Shown: positions 26,849 through 38,912, numbered from the stretch's first letter. The stretch: DNA of 64,000 nt from Acinetobacter tianfuensis (GCF_003611465.1 NZ_RAXV01000011.1:1-64000); one strand, 5' to 3'. A program made the numbers and translations. Notes: generated from the sequence alone by a model not told the origin.

Positions 26849-27559
26849 TTGTCTATTCCACTAAGTGAAATCGAAAAGTTGACTAAGAACCCTGAATGGC
26901 AAAAAAACATTCAAATAATTAATCAAATCCTGATAAATTTTCAAATGGGTCTTACTTCCTTTTTTAATAAACCTGAAGTGCAACAAACATTAATAGCCAT
27001 CCAAAATGCCTCTATTGCTCTTAATAAATATTTAAATGATCCGAGAGTTCAAAAAAATCTACAAAATTTCCAAATGTTAGTAGTTGATATTGTGAACAAT
27101 CAAAATTTTCAGAAAAACTACATCAACAATCAAAAAATTGATAACAAAGAGAATTTTATTTTTTTTGAAGAAAGTATTCGTGATGAAATTAATTTTTCTG
27201 ATGAACTTCAATCTTTTGAAAATGAGGAAGAGAAAAATAAGTTTTTAGATTTTTTTATACAATTTGTCTTTATTATTTTTATGTTTCATATAGATAACTT
27301 AGAAGTAACTTCTGACTTTAAGGAAACCTATGTTTACTATCTTAATAAGATTGAATCAAAAGGTGTAACTATTTCTCGTGTTAACTTAAGAGAAGCTCCA
27401 AATTTTCAAAGTGAATCGATTATTGTTATTCCTAGAAATACACCGTTGAAAGTATATAAAGAAGTTACCAATGGATGGATTAAAGTTTCTGTGAATATAA
27501 ATAATATAGATCTTGATGGGTATGTATCTGAGGCTTATATAAAAAAAGTTAAAAATTAA
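26849..27559 (+). CDS. AT-rich accessory gene: helical repeats plus C-terminal bacterial SH3 domain
   Basis: The function is unknown. The 236-residue product has about three imperfect 26-28-residue helical units at its start, each opening with an N-P-x-(V/W)-Q type motif: KNPEWQKNIQIIN, NKPEVQQTLIAIQ and NDPRVQKNLQNFQ. An acidic middle follows, then a hydrophobic segment near 135-150 (FLDFFIQFVFIIFMF) that may be a membrane helix. A bacterial SH3 domain occupies about 172-235 (RVNLREAPNFQSES and GWIKVSVN). Base composition is far more AT-rich than its neighbours, a sign of transfer. The start is a TTG with AGGA nine bases upstream; no in-frame ATG is better. It lies 77 bp right of the insertion sequence. 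Confidence 0.65.
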   Translation: MSIPLSEIEKLTKNPEWQKNIQIINQILINFQMGLTSFFNKPEVQQTLIAIQNASIALNKYLNDPRVQKNLQNFQMLVVDIVNNQNFQKNYINNQKIDNKENFIFFEESIRDEINFSDELQSFENEEEKNKFLDFFIQFVFIIFMFHIDNLEVTSDFKETYVYYLNKIESKGVTISRVNLREAPNFQSESIIVIPRNTPLKVYKEVTNGWIKVSVNINNIDLDGYVSEAYIKKVKN

Positions 27560-27955
27560 TATGATTTAAACTCTTTTTTAGCCGTTGATGGCAAATAGAT
27601 GAGTGCTCAATCATAAGGATAAGATTTAATATAATAGATTCTATACGAAATGAAGAAGCCTAGACCGAAGATCTAGGCTTTAAATTAAAGGACACAAGTT
27701 AGATACGACTCTTCGTCCATTTATTTGTGAGATTTTGCGTCCACAATAAGAAGAATATGCATCTATCCAACATTCATCCCATCTCAGCGTTTTTTGAAAT
27801 CAACAAAAAATCGCTTTTGCAGCGCTCTCATGAGATTTCTGCTGAATTTAGAGCACATTAAACTCAATAATAAAAATATATTTTTTCAAATTAATCAAAG
27901 ACAAAACTTAATATTCTCAATATGATAAAAAATGCGTCAATTAAAGTTGAAGAAC
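27560..27955. other. Spacer right of the SH3-domain gene
   Basis: An AT-rich 396-bp spacer with one terminator (listed). The rest, to the epimerase start, shows no gene I can support. It forms the right edge of the AT-rich accessory patch. Confidence 0.5.
27656..27680. terminator. Hairpin about 100 bp after the SH3-domain gene
   Basis: AAGCCTAGA and TCTAGGCTT form a perfect 9-bp stem around CCGAAGA. The T-run is weak (TTTAAATT). Confidence 0.6.
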
Positions 27956-29017
27956 ATGAATACCAAGACAACACCAATACTCGTTACAGGCGCCACAGGC
28001 TATATTGCCAGCTGGGTCATTAAACAATTGCTCGAAAAAGGACACACCGTACACGCCACCGTTCGAGATTTAAATAAGAAAAAGAGTTTTGCTCATCTGG
28101 AAAAAATCGCCGCGCAAAGTTCAGGCTCACTGCAGCTGTTTCAAGCCAATTTGCTGGAACCGGGTTCATTTGATCAGGCCATGCAAGGCTGTGAAGTTGT
28201 TCTGCATATGGCTTCGCCTTTTGTGGTGACCAATTATAAAGATGCCGTTAAAGACATTATTGAACCCGCTGTTTTAGGCACTGAAAATGTCCTGAAAAGT
28301 GTCAATAACATTGAATCGGTCAAGCGTGTGGTCGTCACCTCAAGCATTGCATCGACCTATGGCGATGCCATTGATATCCGGCAGACAGCCAATAATGAAT
28401 TTGATGAATCGCACTGGAATACCACCAGTTCCGAAGCGCATCAGCCTTATCCATACTCAAAAGTCATGGCGGAGCGTAAAGCGTGGGACATGCAAAAGGC
28501 ACAAAGCCGTTGGAGTTTAGTCTGCGTCAATCCAGCGCTGGTTCTTGGCCCTTCACTGACAGCCATGACTAAATCAGGCAGTGTAGAAGTGCTCGAGCAG
28601 TTTGCAAACGGCATGACCCTTGCAGGTGTACCGCCGATGTGGAATGGCATTGTCGATGTTCGTGATGTTGCCGATGCTCACTTGCAGGCAGCCTTTAACC
28701 CAAATGCAAAAGGCCGTTATATCATCAGCGGCGGCACGCTCAGCCTGCTGGAAATGGGTAAAATTCTGCGCCAAAACTTCGGCCCTAAATTCCCCTTCCC
28801 GCGCAATCAATTGCCTAAAGTGGCATTCAAGCTATTTGGCCCATTGGCTGGCTTTTCCAAGTCTTTTGTTGAACTGAATATGGGCTACCCTATTTACTTT
28901 AATGCGTCTAAGAGCCAAACCGAATTGGGTATTCAATATCGCAATATTGAAAACAGCTTAGTTGAGCATTTCCAGCAGCTGCTGGATGACGGTGTTGTGA
29001 AAAAATATATTCCTTAA
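27956..29017 (+). CDS. NAD(P)-dependent epimerase/reductase, dihydroflavonol-4-reductase-like
   Basis: This is an extended short-chain dehydrogenase of 353 residues. It has the Rossmann motif VTGATGYIASWVIKQLLEKG at about 10-29, HMASPF near 85, VVVTSSIASTYG near 125 and the catalytic Tyr-x-x-x-Lys in PYPYSKVMAERKAW near 165. This pattern is the DFR/cinnamoyl-CoA-reductase-like group, whose bacterial substrates are mostly unknown aldehydes or ketones. The start at 27956 (MNTKTTPILV) has GAAG upstream and is preferred over an ATG eight codons earlier without SD. It is a single gene followed by a strong terminator. Confidence 0.8.
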   Translation: MNTKTTPILVTGATGYIASWVIKQLLEKGHTVHATVRDLNKKKSFAHLEKIAAQSSGSLQLFQANLLEPGSFDQAMQGCEVVLHMASPFVVTNYKDAVKDIIEPAVLGTENVLKSVNNIESVKRVVVTSSIASTYGDAIDIRQTANNEFDESHWNTTSSEAHQPYPYSKVMAERKAWDMQKAQSRWSLVCVNPALVLGPSLTAMTKSGSVEVLEQFANGMTLAGVPPMWNGIVDVRDVADAHLQAAFNPNAKGRYIISGGTLSLLEMGKILRQNFGPKFPFPRNQLPKVAFKLFGPLAGFSKSFVELNMGYPIYFNASKSQTELGIQYRNIENSLVEHFQQLLDDGVVKKYIP

Positions 29018-29021
29018 AATG

Positions 29022-29048
29022 CAAAAGCCACCCCTAAAGGTGGCTTTT
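29022..29048. terminator. Bidirectional terminator between the epimerase gene and ligA
   Basis: AAAAGCCACC and GGTGGCTTTT form a perfect 10-bp stem around CCTAAA. Confidence 0.9.
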
Positions 29049-29071
29049 TACAGTACATTTGCTTGGCGTCT

Positions 29072-31165
<2,094 letters not shown>

Positions 31166-31195
31166 TTATAAAAATCAGCTCAGACAGTTGCAATG

Positions 31196-32170
31196 CTAAG
31201 CTTCAACAGCTTGCCCTGAACGGTAGTCAATTGCCTGATGGCGCCAATGTTCACGCAGCTGCGGCGTAAATTCTTGGTTATTCTGATCATAAACAGTACC
31301 GTCAATTTCACGTGCAATTAAGCGGGAAATACTGTCCATGGTATCAAAAGCATTTTGTACGTCGCTATGCGGCAGCGCTAAGAAAAAGGCCAAACCTTTC
31401 ACCTGTTCTGAAGATAAGCTTTCTAAATCAAATCCTGCTGCGGCGCCATCGTTATTAATCTGCAATACCGAAAACAACAACTTGCTGCCGTCTTCGCTGT
31501 AACGGTGGAAACAAGCCATTTCGCCAAAGCGCAGACCGTATTTCATTAAAACTTTTAATGTTTTTTCACCAGAAAGCACACGGCTGTCTGGGTAAATATT
31601 CAATGCAATATAGGTTTCAGCAGTGGCTAAATCACTTTCATCATCCACTTGCTTCTGTTCATGCAAATGTGCATCTAAAATATTGCTTTCATCTTCAAAT
31701 TCTGTGATTTCAGCTTTTTCAATCTGATTCAAGCTCAGTTCCTGCGCTTTTTCAGGCGCTTTCTCAACTGGTTTTTCAGCTTCTGTCTCAGCAGCCTTTT
31801 CAGATGCTTCAGCTCTGAGCTCAGTATCCGCCTCTGCCTCAGCGGCCGCTTTCTGTTCTACAGCCTGTTCAGCCGATACCTTCACGCCTTCTACAGGTTT
31901 GGTTTCAGCTTGCGGTTCAGCTTTCACCTCTTCCGCATTGATTGTTTCTGGAACTTCATTCTGCAACGATGGCTCTACACGTTCTGCTGTATCTGACTGC
32001 AGCTGATCACGTACAAAACGCGGCAGCACAGGCTGCTGTGAGTCAAGGTGAATATGCAGATCCGATTCTAATGACGGTGTTTCCTCTGCCGGCTTTTTCA
32101 GCAGCAGGCGCGCGCCCAGCAGCATAATAATCACTGCTGCAATGATCCCCAGAATTGTGGTGATTTCCAT
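31196..32170 (-). CDS. zipA: Cell division protein ZipA
   Basis: ZipA anchors FtsZ to the inner membrane. The 324-residue product has an N-terminal membrane helix (TILGIIAAVIIMLLGARLLL, about 4-23) and a long Ala/Glu/Lys-rich linker to about 185. The C-terminal ZipA domain binds the FtsZ tail (TYIALNIYPDSRVLSGEKTL to EFTPQLREHWRHQ). The ATG at 32170 has GGAG eight bases upstream; an ATG five codons earlier lies within smc. It begins one base after the smc stop codon, so the two are translated in tandem. Confidence 0.92.
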   Translation of the reverse strand: MEITTILGIIAAVIIMLLGARLLLKKPAEETPSLESDLHIHLDSQQPVLPRFVRDQLQSDTAERVEPSLQNEVPETINAEEVKAEPQAETKPVEGVKVSAEQAVEQKAAAEAEADTELRAEASEKAAETEAEKPVEKAPEKAQELSLNQIEKAEITEFEDESNILDAHLHEQKQVDDESDLATAETYIALNIYPDSRVLSGEKTLKVLMKYGLRFGEMACFHRYSEDGSKLLFSVLQINNDGAAAGFDLESLSSEQVKGLAFFLALPHSDVQNAFDTMDSISRLIAREIDGTVYDQNNQEFTPQLREHWRHQAIDYRSGQAVEA

Positions 32171-32171
32171 A

Positions 32172-35100
32172 CTATGACTCCGCAACTAAACCGTATTCTT
32201 TTGCCTGCTCTAAATTCACAGTCACTAATTTCGAGGTTCCCGGTTCAGGCATGGTCACACCGAGCAAATCAGTTGCCATGGTCATCGCCAGTTTATTATG
32301 TGTAATGTAAATGAATTGAACTTGTTCAGACAGTTCTTTTACCAAATTACAAAATCTTCCTACATTGGCATCATCCAGCGGCGCATCCACCTCATCCAGC
32401 ACGCAGAATGGCGCCGGATTGAGTCTGAATATCGCAAAAACCAATGCCAATGCTGTTAACGCTTTTTCACCGCCTGACAGCAACGCCAATGAACTGTTGC
32501 GCTTGCCCGGCGGTCGTGCCATCAGTTTTACACCTGATTGCCAGTCATCTTCAAGACTTAAACTCGCTTCACCGCCATTAAATACTTTCGGGAACAAGTC
32601 TTGCAGCTCTGCATTCACCCGATCAAACGTATTCATAAACAATTTACGCGTTTCCTGATCGATGCTTTTCATCGCGCCGCGCAGCTGTTCAACAGTTTTT
32701 TCTAAATCTTGCATTTGATGACTGAGCTCATCATAGCGCTTTGAAACTTCTTCATATTCTTCAGAAGCCGCAAGGTTCACCGCGCCCAATTTATCAAACT
32801 GCTTTTGCGCCTGTTCCAGTTTCTGCTGATGGCTGCTGATGTCAATATTCAGCCCCGTCAGCATCTCACTGTTCAGCTCTTTCAGCTGTTCGCTATAGTG
32901 CTGTAAATCTGACTGCGCTGCCTGCCATGCCAAACGCTTTTGCTCCAGCTCTGTACGCAGTTTTTCATCCTGCTGCTGATGGCTGTGGCGCTTTTCCGTC
33001 AGCTCGCACTGCTTGGACTGCACATTGTTCAGCTCCAGCTGCCATTCAGTCCATGTTTTTTGCAATTTTTCAGCAACAGCAGACTGGTCAGCAAACTGCG
33101 CCTGCAATGCAGGGAGTTCAAGCAATACTGGATCAACAAATTTCTGCGCCTGTTCCATTTGCGCCGCAATCTGCTGACGCTGCGCTTTTAAAAACACACT
33201 GTCTTTTTCTAAAAGCTCAATCTGCTGCGCTGCCTGCAATACCTGACGGCGGACAATTTCCAGTTCTTGCTGCGCCTGCTGTGCCACTTGCTGCGTGTCT
33301 TCCAGCTGGCCTGTCAGTTCTTCAGCTTGGAACTGCAAGGTTTTAAAATTAGGCAAGGACTGTTCCAGCTTCATATTTAATGCATGCAGATCAATTTCCA
33401 AATCATCTTTCTGCATCGCATCTTCTTCAAGCTGCGCCTCAATTTGCGCCAGCTGATCTGACAGCTGCTGCTTCTGCAGCGCAAATGCCTGCGCTGTGCT
33501 TTGAACTTTAGCAATTGCGACATCAGCCTGCTGCCACGCCTGCTGCTGCAGTTTGAAGGCTTCTTGTGCAAGCTTTTGCTCTTGCTGCAACACTTGAATC
33601 TGCGCTGCCGCTGCAGGAAGCAAAGACTCAGCCTCTGTAAACTTCGGCAATTTGTCTGCCAGCAGCTGTTCAATTTCATCTAAACGGATACGGTGGCTCA
33701 ATGCGCCCTGAGCTGCTTGACTGTCTTCATCATAGTGCAGGCCAACCACCCAATCTGGCCCAACATGGTAACCATCCAGCGTCAAAATGGACTGTCCTGC
33801 AAGCAAGACTGTCTGATGGTTCAAAGCAGCCGCCAAATCATCTGCAATAGCAACCTGCTGCCACAAAGAATATTGCGGCGTGTCAATCCAGTCAGCCAAA
33901 CAGCTTAAGCCAGATAGCTGAATTTTACTGTGCTGGCCTTGCGCTTTCAGCTGACGCGCCGTGCTGTCTTGAAATGCCGATGTTTGCTCCAGCACTTGCG
34001 CATGCAGCCATTTGGCTAAGAACTTCTCTACTAAAGCTGCCTGACCTTTTCCTGCAGCCGTCAGCTGCAAAGCCTGCATCAAACTTACCGTCTGCGCTGG
34101 CACTTTGGGCGCCGACTTAATTAACAGCTGGTTCAGGTTTTTCTGTTCAGACTGCAGTACCTGAATTTCTGATTTCAGCTCCTGCACAGCCGCTTTGTGC
34201 TGTGCGTGCACAGTATTCTGCTGCTCGACTTGCTGCTGCAAAGCGGCGATCTGCTGCTCGCTATTTTCCAGCTGCTGCTGAAGCTGCTGTTTATTGTATT
34301 CCAGCGTTTCAAGTTCGTCTTGCTGCGCCTGATTTAAAATTTGCGAAGCCTGCTGCTGCAGCGTGGTTTTCTGCTGTTCTAAACGGCCAATATTTTTGCT
34401 CAGCTGCTCACTCTGCGCCAGCATCTGCAGTTTTTGCTGCTGCTGTTTATCTACAAGGGATTTAACTTGCTCAAACTGCTGCTGCACAGCGCTTTGCTGC
34501 GCTTTTAAATCGCTCAGCCCCTGAGTACGCTCCTGACTCTGGCTTTCTTGTTTTTGCAGCTGCGCGGTTTGATCTTCTTGCTGCTGATGCAATGTTTCCA
34601 GCTGCAGTTCAATCAGCTGCAGACGTTCTTTGGTCTGTGCCCGCTGCTGTTCCAGCTGTTCTAAACTTTCCGAATTTTGACTGTACAGCGCCTTTTTCTG
34701 CTCGAGCGACATTTTCAGTTCAGACAGCTTTTTCTCTTCCTGCTGCCATTCATTTTGCAAAGGCGTAGACTGCTGAATCAGGCGCTGAAACAGCTCACTG
34801 GTCGATGTCAGATCATGTTCTAAAGTGGTCAGTTCAGAGCGGACAAGTTTGAACTGTTCGCCAAGATCATTCATCTGCACCGTATATTCTTGCTGCAAGC
34901 GGCTGCTTTTTTCACACTGAAATGACAGCACTTCAATTTTGATGCTGCGGATCTGCTTTTCTAAATCTTTATACTGCACTGCGCTTTCAGACTGGCGCTT
35001 CAGTGTTTTCAGCTGCGACTTCAGCTCAGACGCAATATCTTCTAAACGCGATAAATTCTGCGTGGTATGTTCCAAGTGCTGTGTCGTTTCACGGCGGCGC

Positions 35101-35624
35101 GCCTGATAACGCGACACGCCTGCAGCCTCTTCCAGAAATACCCGCATTTCTTCAGGCTTAGCATCGACCATACGGTTAATCATGCCCTGTTCAATAATTG
35201 CATATGAACGCGGGCCCAAACCTGTGCCTAAGAAAATGTCCGTAATGTCTCGGCGGCGGCATTTAGCGCCATTTAAGAAATATTCAGATTTGCCGTCACG
35301 GTTGACCTGACGGCGCACTGCCAGTTCATTATAGGCATTATACGCACCGCCCAACTTGCCATAAGTATTGTCAAAGCGCAGTTCTACACTGGCCACACTT
35401 ACAGGCTTGCGTTTTGCAGTACCCGTAAAAATAACGTCCTGCATGCTGCCGCCGCGGAGCTGGCGCGCGCTGGATTCACCCATCACCCAGCGGATAGCGT
35501 CAATGACGTTGGATTTTCCGCAGCCGTTTGGCCCAACCACGGCGGTACGGCTGTCTTTAAATTGCAATGTCGTGCTGTCGGCAAAAGATTTGAAGCCGGA
35601 AAGTTTTAAACTGCTTAAACGCAT
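32172..35624 (-). CDS. smc: Chromosome segregation protein SMC
   Basis: Smc is the ATPase core of the Smc-ScpAB condensin; scpA and scpB lie at 14.6-16.0 kb. The 1150-residue product has Walker A GPNGCGKSN at about 32-40, long Gln/Glu-rich coiled coils at about 170-500 and 650-1000, and a hinge between them. The ABC signature LLSGGEKALTALAL is near 1058 and Walker B FCVLDEVDAPLDDANVG near 1084. It is followed by zipA with one base between, and preceded by a GntR-type gene with ten bases between. Confidence 0.96.
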   Translation of the reverse strand: MRLSSLKLSGFKSFADSTTLQFKDSRTAVVGPNGCGKSNVIDAIRWVMGESSARQLRGGSMQDVIFTGTAKRKPVSVASVELRFDNTYGKLGGAYNAYNELAVRRQVNRDGKSEYFLNGAKCRRRDITDIFLGTGLGPRSYAIIEQGMINRMVDAKPEEMRVFLEEAAGVSRYQARRRETTQHLEHTTQNLSRLEDIASELKSQLKTLKRQSESAVQYKDLEKQIRSIKIEVLSFQCEKSSRLQQEYTVQMNDLGEQFKLVRSELTTLEHDLTSTSELFQRLIQQSTPLQNEWQQEEKKLSELKMSLEQKKALYSQNSESLEQLEQQRAQTKERLQLIELQLETLHQQQEDQTAQLQKQESQSQERTQGLSDLKAQQSAVQQQFEQVKSLVDKQQQQKLQMLAQSEQLSKNIGRLEQQKTTLQQQASQILNQAQQDELETLEYNKQQLQQQLENSEQQIAALQQQVEQQNTVHAQHKAAVQELKSEIQVLQSEQKNLNQLLIKSAPKVPAQTVSLMQALQLTAAGKGQAALVEKFLAKWLHAQVLEQTSAFQDSTARQLKAQGQHSKIQLSGLSCLADWIDTPQYSLWQQVAIADDLAAALNHQTVLLAGQSILTLDGYHVGPDWVVGLHYDEDSQAAQGALSHRIRLDEIEQLLADKLPKFTEAESLLPAAAAQIQVLQQEQKLAQEAFKLQQQAWQQADVAIAKVQSTAQAFALQKQQLSDQLAQIEAQLEEDAMQKDDLEIDLHALNMKLEQSLPNFKTLQFQAEELTGQLEDTQQVAQQAQQELEIVRRQVLQAAQQIELLEKDSVFLKAQRQQIAAQMEQAQKFVDPVLLELPALQAQFADQSAVAEKLQKTWTEWQLELNNVQSKQCELTEKRHSHQQQDEKLRTELEQKRLAWQAAQSDLQHYSEQLKELNSEMLTGLNIDISSHQQKLEQAQKQFDKLGAVNLAASEEYEEVSKRYDELSHQMQDLEKTVEQLRGAMKSIDQETRKLFMNTFDRVNAELQDLFPKVFNGGEASLSLEDDWQSGVKLMARPPGKRNSSLALLSGGEKALTALALVFAIFRLNPAPFCVLDEVDAPLDDANVGRFCNLVKELSEQVQFIYITHNKLAMTMATDLLGVTMPEPGTSKLVTVNLEQAKEYGLVAES

Positions 35625-35634
35625 AGTGTCCTGA

Positions 35635-36330
35635 TTATCGCCGTGAGCGTCTTGCCCACGCGAGTTCGATTTGTTTCATCCGTGTCAGCGATTCCAACAC
35701 AAGGTTGCGTAAGTGTCGACAAAAATCTTCCATAAATAAAGTGGCTTGTTGTGATTTTCGAATCAAAATTGCATCAGTCACCAGCTTAAACAGCTCGAAA
35801 GATTCTTGCAGCTCCCTGCGCGAGATATTCAGCGTTAGAAAATAGCTGCGGCGCAGTGACGGCAGCAGCTCTTGGTAATAACGCATTAAGTAAGCATTGC
35901 CTACCATTTCATGCTGCCGCGCCATACCTTGAAAGATCAAATCATAAAACTTTTCTGCATTGCCTTGGCGGGTTTCTGCATCTAAATGCTCTAATAATAG
36001 CTGAATACGCTCAGCTTCATGGCTGCGCCAAGTTTCCGACATGCGCTGCACAATCTGGCCCAGCAGCAAAGATGCCATATCAAATAAAGCTCTGACTTGC
36101 AGTGCGGACATTTCAGACACGATGGCCCCGCGGCGCGGAAAAATTTCGATCAGCTGTGTCCGCTCTAAAATCAGCAAAGCTTCGCGCACAGAGCCGCGGC
36201 TGACATCCAGCTCTGAAGAAATGCGCAATTCCTGTATGCGCTCGCCTTCTACCAGCTCACCGCGGATAATCTGCTCGCTGATGTGCTTGGCAATTTGTTC
36301 GGATAAACTCTCCGCTTCTTGTTGCTGCAT
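35635..36330 (-). CDS. GntR-family (FadR/FCD-type) transcriptional regulator
   Basis: The 231-residue protein has a winged helix-turn-helix at about 10-75 (EGERIQELRISSELDVSRGS followed by VREALLILE) and an all-helical FCD-type ligand domain at about 85-220. That domain is one of the FadR-subfamily forms that sense carboxylic acids. It starts 157 bp from the TauE/SafE gene and ends ten bases before smc on the same strand, so smc-zipA may share its transcript. The ligand and targets cannot be told from sequence. It carries no features tying it to biotin control. Confidence 0.85.
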   Translation of the reverse strand: MQQQEAESLSEQIAKHISEQIIRGELVEGERIQELRISSELDVSRGSVREALLILERTQLIEIFPRRGAIVSEMSALQVRALFDMASLLLGQIVQRMSETWRSHEAERIQLLLEHLDAETRQGNAEKFYDLIFQGMARQHEMVGNAYLMRYYQELLPSLRRSYFLTLNISRRELQESFELFKLVTDAILIRKSQQATLFMEDFCRHLRNLVLESLTRMKQIELAWARRSRR

Positions 36331-36487
36331 ACTGTTCCTGTATTTTTTTTATTACTGCACCAAGTGCATTTTATTATTTCAAACCAGTCTGATTTAACTG
36401 TTTTTCTGACTGCAGCGCCATGACATTGTAGGACAATCTTATGTCTATAAAGCCAACTGCAGACAGACTGCCCTGATATTCAGCTTT

Positions 36488-37291
36488 TTATATCACGCTG
36501 ACCCCTTGATAAATAAAATATAAGCCTACTGTAGTCAATAAACCTGCAAAACATTTTTTTAACATGGCTGGTGACAGTATATGTGCCGCTTTTGCCCCTA
36601 ATTTCGCCGTAATAAAGCTCATGGCACTAATACCGATAAAAGCATAAATATGCACATAGCCAATTGTATTCGGCACTTCAACATTGGACTGGCCAAACCA
36701 CATAAAACCGAGAGCGCCAGCAACCGCAATGGGCAAACCGCAAGCTGCTGAGGTCGCGACCGCCTTTTGCATGACCACCCCATGACGGTTTAAATACGGC
36801 ACCGTTAAACTGCCGCCGCCAATACCGAAAATGGCTGAAGCAATGCCAATGCCGCCGCCTGCCGCCAATTGCATTGGCTTACTCGGTAAAGTCTGCGCGG
36901 GATCAACCGCTACATGCGCGCCTTTAAACATTTTAAAAGCAACCCACACAGCAAAGAAACCGATCAGCAGCTGCAGGCCCTGACCAGACATATAGTCAGC
37001 AATGCCCGCACCTAAAAATGAGCCTGCAACTAGGCCCGGCGCCAAGTTTCTAAACACAGACCACATGACAGCGCCTTTCTTATGATGCGCAGAAACCGAA
37101 CTGATGGACGTTACAATAATGGTCGCCAAAGATGTGCCGACCGCCATATGCATAATAATGGCTGGATCATAGTTCAGCTGGGTAAAGACAATGAATAAAA
37201 TAGGTACAATAATTAAACCGCCGCCAACCCCAAATAGCCCCGCAGCAAAACCAGCGATTGCGCCGATCAGTAAATATATGATTAACTCCAT
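36488..37291 (-). CDS. TauE/SafE-family sulfite/organosulfonate exporter-like membrane protein
   Basis: The 267-residue protein is almost wholly hydrophobic, with about eight membrane helices in two halves. It carries the duplicated family signature: GFAAGLFGVGGGLIIVPILF at about 13-32 and GIGIASAIFGIGGGSLTVPY near 148-167. Members export sulfite, sulfoacetate or similar anions, but most are unassigned. The ATG at 37291 is used; a TTG codon directly before it is also possible. It is divergent from birA, with 29 bp between starts, so their promoters must overlap or lie inside the genes. Confidence 0.85.
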   Translation of the reverse strand: MELIIYLLIGAIAGFAAGLFGVGGGLIIVPILFIVFTQLNYDPAIIMHMAVGTSLATIIVTSISSVSAHHKKGAVMWSVFRNLAPGLVAGSFLGAGIADYMSGQGLQLLIGFFAVWVAFKMFKGAHVAVDPAQTLPSKPMQLAAGGGIGIASAIFGIGGGSLTVPYLNRHGVVMQKAVATSAACGLPIAVAGALGFMWFGQSNVEVPNTIGYVHIYAFIGISAMSFITAKLGAKAAHILSPAMLKKCFAGLLTTVGLYFIYQGVSVI

Positions 37292-37320
37292 CAATACTTT
37301 TCCACAATTCTCAGATTCAA

Positions 37321-38088
37321 ATGGATTTAGAGACTCGACTCTTACAGCAAATCTTGACTGAAGCAGGTCAGCTTCCTGAAGTGCTTCTGCTCAAGCCTGT
37401 CACAGCATCAACCAATGATGATGTACGCGAAATCGCGCTCAAAGGCGTACAGCAGGTTCTCGTGACCAGCGTACGGCAAACCCGAGGCCGCGGTCAGCGC
37501 CAGCGCCAGTGGGTTTCACCTGAAGGCAATATCTATTTAAGCACACTGCTCAATACCCGAACACCCATTGATGGCCGTTTAGCGCTGGAAATTGCGTTAA
37601 ATATCCTGCAAATGCCAAGCCTGAAAGACCTTCATCTGCAGGTGAAATGGCCAAATGACCTTTATAGCCTGCAAGGAAAATGGGGAGGCATTTTAGTTGA
37701 ACCCTTAAATGCGCATCAAGCCGTGGTCGGTGTCGGCTTAAACGTGCTGCCCATCCCCAAAGAAGGGATTGAACAGGCAGCCAGTTCGCTCACAGAGCTT
37801 GGACTGGAGCAATTTGACCGCATTCAGCTCACAGCAGAACTGTATTTGGCCATTCAGCAAGCTGGTGAATGGTTCAGCCATAACAGCTATAATTTGGCTG
37901 CCCGTTTTAATCATTATGCAGCGTTTAAAGATCAGCCCGTTGAAATCGAACATCTTCAAGGCATTAGCCAAGGTATTTTCCTCGGTATCCGCAATGACGG
38001 TGCAATCGAAATTCAGCACAACGGCAAAATTGAACACCATTTCCAAGGCCGCTTGCGCTTACAGACCGCACAGCAGCCAGAGCACTGA
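37321..38088 (+). CDS. birA: Biotin-[acetyl-CoA-carboxylase] ligase (monofunctional BirA)
   Basis: BirA makes biotinyl-AMP and attaches biotin to the AccB subunit of acetyl-CoA carboxylase. The 255-residue product has the catalytic motif [20 protein letters not shown] near residues 58-77, KWPNDLY near 116 and KWGGILVE near 126. It lacks the roughly 60-residue N-terminal helix-turn-helix of E. coli BirA, so it should not repress the bio operon itself. It is two bases from coaX and likely co-transcribed with it. Confidence 0.93.
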   Translation: MDLETRLLQQILTEAGQLPEVLLLKPVTASTNDDVREIALKGVQQVLVTSVRQTRGRGQRQRQWVSPEGNIYLSTLLNTRTPIDGRLALEIALNILQMPSLKDLHLQVKWPNDLYSLQGKWGGILVEPLNAHQAVVGVGLNVLPIPKEGIEQAASSLTELGLEQFDRIQLTAELYLAIQQAGEWFSHNSYNLAARFNHYAAFKDQPVEIEHLQGISQGIFLGIRNDGAIEIQHNGKIEHHFQGRLRLQTAQQPEH

Positions 38089-38090
38089 AC

Positions 38091-38831
38091 ATGAAAAATT
38101 TATGGCTCGATATCGGCAACACGCGCTTAAAATATTGGATCACGGAAAACACAGAAATCATTGAACATGCAGCCGAACTGCATCTGCAGTCTCCTGCAGA
38201 ACTGCTGCTGGGTTTAGTGCAGCATTTCAAAGCTTTGGACTTGCATCAAATCGGCGTTTCATCTGTACAAGACAAAAAAAATAATGACCGCATTTTAAAG
38301 ATTTTAAAATTTTTAAATGTGCCCATTACATTTGCCCAAGTACATGCCGAATACCAAGGCTTGCGCTGCGCCTATGAAGACCCGTCAAAACTCGGTATTG
38401 ACCGCTGGCTGCAAATGCTGGCTGTTGCGCATGATCCCAAACAGCAATATTGTGTGATCAGCTGCGGTACAGCGCTGACGATAGACCTATGCAATGGCAT
38501 GCAGCACTTGGGCGGCTATATTTTGCCAAACCTCTATTTGCAGCGTGACTCTCTCATTCAAAATACCAAAGGCATTAAAATTCCAGATGCTTCGTTTGAC
38601 GAACTGTCCCCTGGAAAAAATACCATTGATGCAGTACATCATGGCATTTTGCTCAGCTTAGTCAGCACTATTGAAAAAGTTTTGGAAAAGTATCCAAGCA
38701 AGCTGATTTTAACTGGCGGCGATGCGCCGCTATTTGCAAAATACCTTATAAAATATCAGCCTGAAGTAGAGCAGGATTTACTGCTCAAGGGTTTGCAAAA
38801 CTATCTGTCTCATCAGGAAGCGCTTGTTTAA
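38091..38831 (+). CDS. coaX: Type III pantothenate kinase
   Basis: CoaX phosphorylates pantothenate, the first step to coenzyme A; type III kinases are not feedback-inhibited by CoA. The 246-residue product has the ATP loop [13 protein letters not shown] at about 4-16, the pantothenate-site motif [11 protein letters not shown] near 99-109 and [11 protein letters not shown] near 123. No coaA is seen here. It follows birA by two bases, and the birA-coaX pair is common in gammaproteobacteria. A strong terminator follows. Confidence 0.94.
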   Translation: MKNLWLDIGNTRLKYWITENTEIIEHAAELHLQSPAELLLGLVQHFKALDLHQIGVSSVQDKKNNDRILKILKFLNVPITFAQVHAEYQGLRCAYEDPSKLGIDRWLQMLAVAHDPKQQYCVISCGTALTIDLCNGMQHLGGYILPNLYLQRDSLIQNTKGIKIPDASFDELSPGKNTIDAVHHGILLSLVSTIEKVLEKYPSKLILTGGDAPLFAKYLIKYQPEVEQDLLLKGLQNYLSHQEALV

Positions 38832-38856
38832 GCCCTTGAAAAAATTACTTTGCATG

Positions 38857-38888
38857 AAAAAAGCAGTGCTCATAGAGCACTGCTTTTT
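38857..38888. terminator. Terminator after coaX
   Basis: AGCAGTGCTC and GAGCACTGCT form a perfect 10-bp stem with a three-base loop, flanked by A6 and T5. Confidence 0.9.
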
Positions 38889-38912
38889 CTTAAACTGAAC
38901 ACAGCAAGGCTT

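Noticed and set aside
35635-36330. The GntR regulator as a BioR-type biotin repressor
   Set aside because: It lies with smc, not bio, and no TTAT-N-ATAA-type BioR site was seen before the bio operon.
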